Source: Frondihabitans sp.
GTDB lineage: Bacteria; Actinomycetota; Actinomycetes; Actinomycetales; Microbacteriaceae
Length of the DNA: 30,049 nucleotides
Reading direction: 5' to 3'
Assembly: GCA_025464735.1 (NCBI GenBank)
Contig: JAODMX010000148.1
Coordinates: 1-30,049, forward strand
Below, piece by piece: positions 24,026 through 30,049 of this stretch (position 1 is its first letter; each line of letters begins with the position of its first letter). The translations under genes were made by a program, and so were the position numbers. Below the pieces are notes generated by a model, which did not search any database, was not told where the DNA came from, and saw only the letters and a list, made by a program, of their open reading frames with translations.

Positions 24026-24693
24026 GCGCCATCACACCCACCCCCGCCCGCGTCACCCCGTCGGCACGAGTCACGCTCAGCGACCGCATCGCGACGTCTG
24101 CGCGCACGGGCCGCGACGCCGTGGCTCGCGACGCGGCCCTGATCATCTCGGGGGCCGCCCTCGTCGCCGGCCTCGCCCAGGCTTCCATCCCGATGTTCCC
24201 GGTACCCATCACCGGCCAGACACTGGGAGTGCTCCTGGTCGGCCTGACTCTTGGCATGCGCCGTGGCGGGCTGGCCCTACTGCTCTACGGCGTCGTGGCG
24301 CTCGCCGGGGCGCCCATCCTCGCCGGAGGCGCGGGAGGTCTCGCGTCGTTCGGCTCCCCGAGCTTTGGCTTCGTCATCGGCTTCATACCGGCGGCGGCCC
24401 TGGCCGGCTGGCTGGCGGAGAAGCGGTGGGATCGGACCGTGCTGAAGACGCTCGCGGCCGGATCGGCCGCGAGCGTTGTGCCTTTCCTGGTCGGTGTCCC
24501 GTGGCTCTACGCCAGTCTCGACCGTCTCGGGCCAACGGTGTGGCAAGGCGAAATGGGTGCGCACAGTGTGCTTGAGGCGGCGATCGCCGGGGGAGTGACA
24601 CCGTTCCTGCTCGGTGGTCTCGTCAAGGCCGCGATCGCCGCGATTGTGCTCCCGGCGGCGTGGCAGAGCGTGCGACGCATCGACAAGCTCTGA
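24022..24693 (+). CDS. bioY: Biotin transporter BioY
   Basis: This 223-aa membrane protein is the biotin-binding S component of an ECF-type importer. It follows a ~30-residue polar N-terminus with DAALIISGAALVAGLAQASI, PMFPVPITGQTLGVLLVGLT, LGMRRGGLALLLYGVVALAG, APILAGGAGGLASFGSPSFG and FVIGFIPAAALAGWLAEKRW. The PVPITGQTLGVLL motif and the glycine-rich third segment are diagnostic. Six helices are expected. The ATG overlaps the pyc stop (ATGA), so the two genes are translationally coupled. That makes sense because pyruvate carboxylase needs covalently bound biotin. No bioM/bioN genes follow, so it either works alone or uses energising subunits encoded elsewhere. Confidence 0.95.
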   Translation: MSAITPTPARVTPSARVTLSDRIATSARTGRDAVARDAALIISGAALVAGLAQASIPMFPVPITGQTLGVLLVGLTLGMRRGGLALLLYGVVALAGAPILAGGAGGLASFGSPSFGFVIGFIPAAALAGWLAEKRWDRTVLKTLAAGSAASVVPFLVGVPWLYASLDRLGPTVWQGEMGAHSVLEAAIAGGVTPFLLGGLVKAAIAAIVLPAAWQSVRRIDKL

Positions 24694-24772
24694 AGAAGGA
24701 CTCGTAACTACGGGGCGAAGCGGTAGCTGTTACGCGGAATCCCAGCGACGGTTCTGATCCCCACTCGCGCGC

Positions 24773-25417
24773 TCACGAGGAGCGCCGAGCCACGCGCGTC
24801 GCCTGCACTTGCGCTTCGCTGACGGCGGGCTCGTGGAGAGGGCTGGCCGCCGACCGGAGCCCGGCGATCGAGATTTCGATTTGGCGGCGCCACGCGCGCG
24901 TGGAGTCGGCGCCGGTGACTTCGATGATTCCGCGGAGCGACCAGAACAGCACATCGACGTCCGTCAAGCTGGCGTCGGGGCGTATCCGACCCTCGCGTTG
25001 GGCGTCGTGAAGGAGAACCTTGACCGTCTCTCGGTAGTCCTGGCGGAGCCGAGCGGTGCCGTCGTCGCTCCACATGCGGCCAAGGCAGCCGCGAGCGTCG
25101 GCCTGGATCTGGCCGGCGGCGTAGAGGAATCTCTCTAGGCCGCGCCCTTCGGGCTCGTCGAGGGCGGCCTGCGCCTCGGCCATAAGGTCGCCGACGAGCT
25201 CGCGGACGAGTTCGGTGATCAGGGCGTCCTTGGTCGGAAACCTCCTGTACAGCGTCCCGATGCCAACGCCCGCGGCTCGGGCGATCTCGTCGACGCCGAT
25301 CTCGAGGCCATGCTCGGCGAACACGTGGCGCGCCGCCGCGATCAGCTTCTCGCGATTTTCCGACGCGACCCGACTGATTTCCTGGCGGTGGGCCTGCTGC
25401 TTGGTGCTCGTGGTCAC
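24773..25417 (-). CDS. TetR-family transcriptional regulator
   Basis: This is a 214-aa repressor-type protein from GTG 25417, chosen because GGAG lies 10 nt upstream and the start falls just after the MFS stop. A GTG at 25441 in the same frame would overlap the MFS gene and lacks a ribosome site. The helix-turn-helix is typical: REKLIAAARHVFAEHGLE, GVDEIARAAGVGIGTLYRRF and PTKDALI. The C-terminal ligand domain (from about residue 80) is as diverse as usual, with ERFLYAAGQIQADARGCLGR. It is the second gene of a leftward operon with the exporter. Two tandem palindromes at 26922-26978 upstream of that operon are its likely operators. Confidence 0.93.
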   Translation of the reverse strand: MTTSTKQQAHRQEISRVASENREKLIAAARHVFAEHGLEIGVDEIARAAGVGIGTLYRRFPTKDALITELVRELVGDLMAEAQAALDEPEGRGLERFLYAAGQIQADARGCLGRMWSDDGTARLRQDYRETVKVLLHDAQREGRIRPDASLTDVDVLFWSLRGIIEVTGADSTRAWRRQIEISIAGLRSAASPLHEPAVSEAQVQATRVARRSS

Positions 25418-25424
25418 GATGTCG

Positions 25425-26906
25425 TTACTCCGATTCGTCACCGACGACGGTACCGCCTGCGACCAGGGCGAGCTCCGCGTGCTCCAGGGCGACTTCTGGT
25501 TCCGCGCGGTGGCCTCTGACTAGGGTGCGCTTGACGCTCGGGATGAGAAGACCGGCGATGGCGCTCACGACGAGCACGCCAGCGAGGACTGCGAACCCGG
25601 TCGTGTAGCCCGACTCCAGCGGCAGACCGGTCGGAGCCAGGTGAGCGGTGACGACGCTGCCGATCATGGCGGCTCCGATGGATCCGCCGATCGAGCGGAT
25701 GTTGGCGTTCATGCCCGAGGCGACGCCGGTCTGCTCGCGGGGGACGGCGTTGACGATGATGCTCGAAGAGGCCGCGAACACGAGGCCGAATCCGATGCCG
25801 GTAATGGCGGTGGCCAGGTAGATCTCCCAGGTATGCGCGTGGACGAAGGCCAGCAACAGCAGGGCGACGACGGAGAGGATGGCGCCGAACACGAGGGTGC
25901 TCTTGGATCCGACGCGACGAGCGACGCGTCCGGCGACGAGCCCCATGAGGAACATGGCAACCGACTGGGGCAGGATCATGAGGCCCGATTCGGTGATCGT
26001 CCGCCCGAACCCGTAACCCGTGGAGGTCGGCGTCTGCAGGAACTCAGGCAAGAAGGCGAAGAGTGAGAAGAGGGCGGCACCGAAGAGCAGGGCGACGATG
26101 TTGATCGCCCAGACGGAGCGCACCGCCATGAGGCGCATGTCGACGAGCGGGTTATCGGAGCGCAGCTCGACGAGCACCCAGATCGCGCCAACTATCACGG
26201 CGACGACAATCAGGCTGATGACTCGGACGGACCCCCAGCCCCAATCTGATCCCTCGCTGATGGCCACGAGCAGGGCGACGAAGGCCATGGCCATCAGCGC
26301 TGCCGCCAGCCAGTTGATCCTGCCCGGCGTCGGGATCTCTGATTCCGGGACGAGCGCGATCGCGGCGATCGCGGCTGCACCGATCATGATCAACGGGATC
26401 CAGAACAGCCAGTGGTAGTCGAGCAAGGCCACGATGGGGCCGGCCAGGACGACGCCGAGACCCCCGCCGATGGCCGTCAGCGAAGCGATGAGGCCGACCG
26501 CTCCGCCGACCTTTTCGGCGGGGAACTCGTCGCGAATGATGCCGAATGCAAGTGGAAGGACACCACCACCGAGACCTTGGATCACGCGGGCGACGATCAT
26601 GATCGGCAGGCTCGTGGCGAGCGCAGCGAGCAGGGAACCGATGGCCAGGGCGATCAGAGCGATTACGAAGATTCTCTTCTTTCCGCGCATGTCGCCGAGA
26701 CGTCCGAGGATCGGAGTGAAGATCGCCGCTGACAGGAGGTAGGAGGTCAACACCCAGGTCACGTCGCTCTGCGTCGTGTGCAGTGCGGCCTGGATGGTGG
26801 GGAGCACCGGCGTCACCAGCGACTGCAACAGCGAGAAGGCGCCGACGCCGACGGCGAGGACGGCGAACGTCACCTGGTGGTGAGTGCGGGCGGCGGAGGT
26901 AGGCAT
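25425..26906 (-). CDS. MFS drug-type exporter, DHA2 family (14 TM, EmrB/QacA-like)
   Basis: This 493-aa proton-driven exporter starts at ATG 26906, behind GAGAGGAATC. The frame is open further upstream, but that DNA holds the operators. Signature motifs include QAALHTTQSDVTWVLTSYLL in helix 1-2, LGRLGDMRGKKRIFVIALIA (motif A), IMIVARVIQGLGGGVLPLAF (motif B), and GGLGVVLAGPIVALLDYHWL followed by FWI (motif C of exporters). The length and the mid-protein WGWGSVRVISLIVVA and NPLVDMRL segments fit the 14-helix group that exports drugs and other amphiphiles. The last ~35 residues form a charged tail. The gene is divergent from an aldo/keto reductase. Confidence 0.94.
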   Translation of the reverse strand: MPTSAARTHHQVTFAVLAVGVGAFSLLQSLVTPVLPTIQAALHTTQSDVTWVLTSYLLSAAIFTPILGRLGDMRGKKRIFVIALIALAIGSLLAALATSLPIMIVARVIQGLGGGVLPLAFGIIRDEFPAEKVGGAVGLIASLTAIGGGLGVVLAGPIVALLDYHWLFWIPLIMIGAAAIAAIALVPESEIPTPGRINWLAAALMAMAFVALLVAISEGSDWGWGSVRVISLIVVAVIVGAIWVLVELRSDNPLVDMRLMAVRSVWAINIVALLFGAALFSLFAFLPEFLQTPTSTGYGFGRTITESGLMILPQSVAMFLMGLVAGRVARRVGSKSTLVFGAILSVVALLLLAFVHAHTWEIYLATAITGIGFGLVFAASSSIIVNAVPREQTGVASGMNANIRSIGGSIGAAMIGSVVTAHLAPTGLPLESGYTTGFAVLAGVLVVSAIAGLLIPSVKRTLVRGHRAEPEVALEHAELALVAGGTVVGDESE

Positions 26907-26921
26907 GATTCCTCTCGAACA

Positions 26922-26943
26922 AGGCGGAGCGGGCGCTCCGCCT
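26922..26943. promoter_or_regulatory. TetR-type operator 1 (MFS-proximal)
   Basis: A perfect 22-bp palindrome: AGGCGGAGC (26922-26930), spacer GGGC, GCTCCGCCT (26935-26943). It lies 16 nt upstream of the exporter's ATG, within its 5' leader or promoter. It shares its left arm exactly with operator 2. Confidence 0.85.
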
Positions 26944-26956
26944 GTTACTGTACACG

Positions 26957-26978
26957 AGGCGGAGCGATCGTTCCGCCT
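26957..26978. promoter_or_regulatory. TetR-type operator 2 (AKR-proximal)
   Basis: A 22-bp near-palindrome: AGGCGGAGC (26957-26965), spacer GATC, GTTCCGCCT (26970-26978), with one asymmetric base. The outer G/C pair extends the symmetry by one bp each side. The two sites start 35 bp apart and the DNA between them (GTTACTGTACACG) is the only AT-rich part, probably the -10 region of one promoter. Confidence 0.85.
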
Positions 26979-27010
26979 CGAACGATCATGAGCACGAATT
27001 GGATGAGGGC

Positions 27011-27994
27011 ATGCGCGTAGTACGACTGGGAACACAAGGGCTCACCGTCTCACCTCTCGGGCTGGGGTGCATGGGGATGAGCGCCTTCTATGGCGGAAGC
27101 GAGGAAACCGAATCGGTTGCGACGATTCGCCGGGCGCTCGATCTGGGAATCACCCTCTTCGACACCGCCGAGGTCTACGGGCCCTTCGCCAACGAGGTCC
27201 TCCTCGGCAAATCACTCGGAGCTGACCGAGATCGGGTTTCGATAGCCACGAAGTTCGCGGTCGAAATCGACGATGACGGAAGCGTGAAAACCGTCAACGG
27301 GTCGCCCGCTTACGCCCGGAAAGCCCTTGAGCGGTCTCTCCGGCACCTCGGGACGGACCATGTCGACCTCTACTACTTGCACCGGGTCGACCCGAAGACC
27401 CCCATCGAAGACACCATTGGCGCCATGGGTGACTTCGTCAGCGAGGGTAAAGTGCGCTTCATTGGAGTCTCCGAGACCTCCGCAGAAACGCTGCGGCGCG
27501 CGCACGCCGCATTCCCCATCACCGCTATCCAATCCGAGTACTCGCTGTTCGAACGCGATGCGGAGCACAACGGAGTGTTGGACACAGCCCGTGAGCTCGG
27601 TATCGGATTTGTCCCCTTCTCGCCGCTTGGGCGCGGATTCCTCTCTGGCGCTTTCACCCGTCAGAGTGACCTTCCCGATGGAGACGCCCGACGGAATCTC
27701 CCACGATTCAGCGACGACGCGATCGCAGCGAACCTTCGGGTGGTCGATGCGCTCCGAGCCATCGCAGACCGAAAGAACATCACGACCGCCCAACTCGCGC
27801 TCGCCTGGCTCCAGGCAGCGGGGACCGTTCCGATCCCCGGCACGACCAAGAGGGCACGACTCGACGAGAACGCCAGCTCGGTTGAGGTCGACCTCACCGA
27901 TGAAGATCTCGCCGACATCGACGACGCGTCGCCGCGCGGAAAGGTCGTCGGCGCGAGGAACACCGAAGCAGGGATGGCGCGCGACCGACTCTGA
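27011..27994 (+). CDS. Aldo/keto reductase (AKR, YajO/Tas-like)
   Basis: This 327-aa TIM-barrel NADPH enzyme reduces aldehydes and ketones. I start it at ATG 27011, giving the standard MRVVRLGTQGLTVSPLGLGC opening, with GGA 7 nt upstream; a TTG four codons earlier is possible. The tetrad is D51 and Y56 (FDTAEVYGP), K81 (IATKF) and H124 (YYLHRVD). Later motifs are IGVSETSAETLRRAH, QSEYSLFERD, FVPFSPLGRGFLSG and VPIPGTTKRARLDEN (cofactor phosphate region). It is divergent from the MFS/TetR operon, with two TetR-type palindromes between, so it is probably induced together with the exporter. A ten-codon frame (26988-27017) overlaps its start in another frame and may be chance. Confidence 0.94.
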   Translation: MRVVRLGTQGLTVSPLGLGCMGMSAFYGGSEETESVATIRRALDLGITLFDTAEVYGPFANEVLLGKSLGADRDRVSIATKFAVEIDDDGSVKTVNGSPAYARKALERSLRHLGTDHVDLYYLHRVDPKTPIEDTIGAMGDFVSEGKVRFIGVSETSAETLRRAHAAFPITAIQSEYSLFERDAEHNGVLDTARELGIGFVPFSPLGRGFLSGAFTRQSDLPDGDARRNLPRFSDDAIAANLRVVDALRAIADRKNITTAQLALAWLQAAGTVPIPGTTKRARLDENASSVEVDLTDEDLADIDDASPRGKVVGARNTEAGMARDRL

Positions 27995-28358
27995 CCTGGA
28001 CGCTGATTCCAAAACCGGGCAGGACTAGGCAAGAAAGAGGACCTCGAGCATCATGGCGCGGTAGTCACGGCTGACAAAACGGCGGCGACCGTCTGCGTCC
28101 TCTCCAGTTGGCTGTCGGAGACGACAGGAACGTGGGATATCACGGTCACATCGAGACCTCGGATCGAAGCTCGAACTCAGATCAATTCTTCACAACATAA
28201 AATACGCGTCCAACAGCCCTTTGTTTTAGGGCAATTTACGGATGAAAGCGAGATCGTCTCTCGACAATATAGAAAACACGCGATACTCTGGCCCGACTTG
28301 GCAGAGACCGAGGAGCGATGCGACCGAAACCTGCTTCAACGACGAAGGGTGTTCTTCA
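27995..28358. other. Intergenic region upstream of the monooxygenase
   Basis: No gene is visible. From about 28170 the sequence becomes clearly AT-richer than the surroundings. It contains a small inverted repeat GCCCT-N7-AGGGC (28216-28232) and a promoter-like pair at 28261-28289. Confidence 0.6.
28261..28289 (+). promoter_or_regulatory. Candidate promoter of the monooxygenase gene
   Basis: TCGACA (28261-28266) and TACTCT (28284-28289) are spaced by exactly 17 nt, about 70 nt upstream of the ATG. Each hexamer is an imperfect match to the vegetative consensus (TTGACA, TATAAT), so this is a moderate prediction. Confidence 0.45.
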
Positions 28359-30049
28359 ATGAGCCGTCTACGTGATCAATTCACCACCACCATCCGGACA
28401 CGGGAAGTGAACCAGGAGGAGTTCCGCGCGCACGTGAAAGTTGCCGAAACCTGGGTCCTGCTCGCGTGTGCCGTCCTGATCACGGGCGACCGCAACCTTC
28501 TTGCCCAGTACCTCGACCGCGTCGGCAAGCCGGCGTCCCTCGCAGTGTTCAAGGGCGTCACGGCGGGGGACGCTGGCGATCCTGCTGCGCGAGCCGAGCT
28601 CGTGGATCTGTTGGCCAACCATCTCGCCGACGCGAACCAGATCGAATACTTCGGAACCGACGACCACGAGGTCATGGGGCTCATCAATGACCTCGCCGCA
28701 GGATTCGCCGTCCCACGCGATCAGCTCAAGATGAATCTTCAGCAGAGCGGCTTCGTGCCGGACGATCGCAGTGTCCCCCCGACGAAAACGCCCGCGCCGA
28801 CACTGGACGTCGCGATCATCGGCGCCGGGATGACGGGCATCGACGCCGCGGTCAAAGCCAAAGACCGCGGATTCTCATTTGCCGTCTACGAACTCGAAGA
28901 TGGCCCAGGAGGCCTGTGGTGGTCGCAGCGGTACCCCGGCGTCGGCGTCGACACGCCGGCGCTGTTCTACTCACTCTCGTGGCACGCCACGCCTGACTGG
29001 AGTCTTTACTATCCGAAGGGCGAGGAGTACCGCGCCTACCTGATCTCGATCGTCGAAAAATATGATCTTCACGATCATCTCCATTTTGCCAGCAAGGTAA
29101 CCCGGTTGAGGTGGTTGGATGACGAAAATCGCTGGGAGATCACTATCACGTCGACGGTCGATCACAGCACGACAGTTGTCACCGCTGCCACCGTCATCAC
29201 GGCTGCAGGAAACCTGAATCGGGCGAAGTACCCGGATGTCTCCGGTATCGAGACATTCGCCGGCCGTTCCGTTCACACGGCTAATTGGGAAGAGACGGAT
29301 CTCTCGGGCAAGAGGGTGGGCGTCGTCGGCGTCGGTGCGGCCGGGGTTCAGGTCATCGCCAGCATTGCCCCCATTGCCGAACATGTCACGGTGTTCCAGC
29401 GTCAGGCGCACTGGATCTCCCCGAATTTCCTCGGTGACGGTGTCGTGACCGACGACGAGAAGTGGCTCCGTCGCCACCTTCCTTTCTATCTGCAGCTGCT
29501 GCGTCTCTCCATATTCTCGAATTCCAACCTCTCCTCCCGGGCTGGTAACGCGGTGGATGAAGAGTGGTTGGCCACCCACGGCGGCCTCTCCGTCTCGGAG
29601 GACAACGAAAGCGCGCGTCTTGTCTGCTTGAACTACATCAACGAGGTCTTCGGTGAAGGATCCGAACTGGCCGAGAAGCTGACGCCGCACTTCGCATTCG
29701 GCGGCAAACGTCCCGTCCGCGACCCTGCCGATGTGAACCGGGGCGGTTACTACTGGGCCTATCTCCAACCCCACGTCGACCTCGTCACAGAGCCGATTTC
29801 GAGCGTTGTGCCTGAGGGGATTCTGACCGCCGACGGCGAGCTCGTCGAACTGGATGAAATCATCTGGGCATCGGGGATGACCCTCGACTACCTGTCGACG
29901 ATTGAGATCATCGGGAGGGAGGGCAGGATCCTCGGCGAAATCTGGGGTGACGACCCGCGCACGTTCCTCGGAGGAACGGTACCTGGCTTCCCCAACCTTT
30001 TCGTTCAGGACGGACCCAACACCGGTGTGGCCAACGGGGGTGGCGGCCA
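28359..30049 (+). CDS. Flavin-dependent Baeyer-Villiger-type monooxygenase with N-terminal extension, 3' end outside window
   Basis: I translated 563 codons from ATG 28359 (GAAGGG 9 nt upstream) with no stop before the window edge. Residues 1-~148 form a helical extension without a nucleotide-binding motif, as in 4-hydroxyacetophenone monooxygenase-like enzymes. The FAD Rossmann motif is GAGMTG (155-160), followed by YELEDGPGGLWWSQRYPGVG. The family fingerprint F-x-G-x3-H-x3-W is present at 300-310 (FAGRSVHTANW); the next residue is E, where P or D is usual. The second Rossmann motif is GVGAAGVQV (324-332), and DEIIWASGM is the late FAD-contacting strand. Such enzymes insert oxygen into ketones to give esters using NADPH. 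The substrate is unknown, and a ketone-to-ester role is inferred from family only. Confidence 0.92.
   Translation, partial: MSRLRDQFTTTIRTREVNQEEFRAHVKVAETWVLLACAVLITGDRNLLAQYLDRVGKPASLAVFKGVTAGDAGDPAARAELVDLLANHLADANQIEYFGTDDHEVMGLINDLAAGFAVPRDQLKMNLQQSGFVPDDRSVPPTKTPAPTLDVAIIGAGMTGIDAAVKAKDRGFSFAVYELEDGPGGLWWSQRYPGVGVDTPALFYSLSWHATPDWSLYYPKGEEYRAYLISIVEKYDLHDHLHFASKVTRLRWLDDENRWEITITSTVDHSTTVVTAATVITAAGNLNRAKYPDVSGIETFAGRSVHTANWEETDLSGKRVGVVGVGAAGVQVIASIAPIAEHVTVFQRQAHWISPNFLGDGVVTDDEKWLRRHLPFYLQLLRLSIFSNSNLSSRAGNAVDEEWLATHGGLSVSEDNESARLVCLNYINEVFGEGSELAEKLTPHFAFGGKRPVRDPADVNRGGYYWAYLQPHVDLVTEPISSVVPEGILTADGELVELDEIIWASGMTLDYLSTIEIIGREGRILGEIWGDDPRTFLGGTVPGFPNLFVQDGPNTGVANGGGG

Noticed and set aside
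24694..24772. Terminator between bioY and the convergent TetR gene
   Set aside because: A GTAAC...GTTAC inverted repeat is present but is short and bulged; not strong enough to call.
25641..26066. Plus-strand frames opposite the MFS exporter
   Set aside because: They are D/G/E-rich complements of membrane-helix codons, with no start signals.
28216..28232. GCCCT-N7-AGGGC as a terminator
   Set aside because: The stem is only 5 bp, no gene ends nearby and no T-run follows; kept only as a small inverted repeat in the intergenic description.

Overview
This window looks like the chromosome of a high-GC Gram-positive actinobacterium. The grounds are strong G/C bias at third codon positions, GTG starts, AAGGAG-type ribosome binding sites, a carbohydrate ABC importer without its own ATPase, and an actinobacterial-type IS256 transposase. 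Microbacteriaceae is a reasonable guess from gene content, but it is an inference and not shown by any marker gene.

Layout. (1) 1-6016: an oligopeptide/nickel-type (Dpp/Opp) ABC importer. A lipoprotein binding protein runs leftward off the window edge. Divergent from it is an operon of two permeases and one fused double-ATPase protein. A GntR/HutC-type regulator converges on that operon with overlapping stop codons. (2) 6050-8792: a decayed zone with a 29-bp tandem repeat, a defective 1.48-kb IS256-family element with recognisable inverted ends, and a frameshifted 3' remnant of a zinc alcohol dehydrogenase. The transposase gene is interrupted by two similar 28/29-nt GC-rich hairpin inserts whose removal exactly restores the reading frame. 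(3) 8793-16868: a sugar-utilisation locus. It has a LacI-family regulator, a promoter with a matching palindromic operator, a structured leader, a CUT1-type binding protein and two permeases, then a tautomerase-superfamily protein, an extended SDR, a sorbitol/xylitol-type zinc dehydrogenase and an aldo/keto reductase. (4) 16869-20570: a Gfo/Idh/MocA oxidoreductase, a DHFR/RibD-like protein, and several gene remnants (Tat-signal protein, possible hydrolase tail, XRE regulator, GAPDH tail). (5) 20597-24693: pyruvate carboxylase overlapping the biotin transporter gene bioY. (6) 24773-27994: a TetR regulator and a 14-TM MFS exporter, divergent from an aldo/keto reductase, with two tandem TetR-type palindromes between them. 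(7) 28359-end: a Baeyer-Villiger monooxygenase with an N-terminal extension, cut by the window edge.

How the genes fit together. The LacI regulator probably represses its own gene and the sugar operon through a shared CGAAAGTTTCG palindrome. The importer would bring in a sugar or polyol, and the set of oxidoreductases plus the tautomerase would oxidise or isomerise it without prior phosphorylation. No kinase or aldolase is present, so the substrate and route cannot be read from sequence. The pyc-bioY pair couples a biotin enzyme to biotin uptake. The TetR/MFS/AKR set looks like a stress- or xenobiotic-responsive export and carbonyl-reduction module.

The most unusual signal is the pair of hairpin inserts in the IS256 transposase. 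They could be mobile palindromic mini-elements, or much more speculatively something skipped during expression. The gene also carries an in-frame amber codon, so simple decay remains the default reading.
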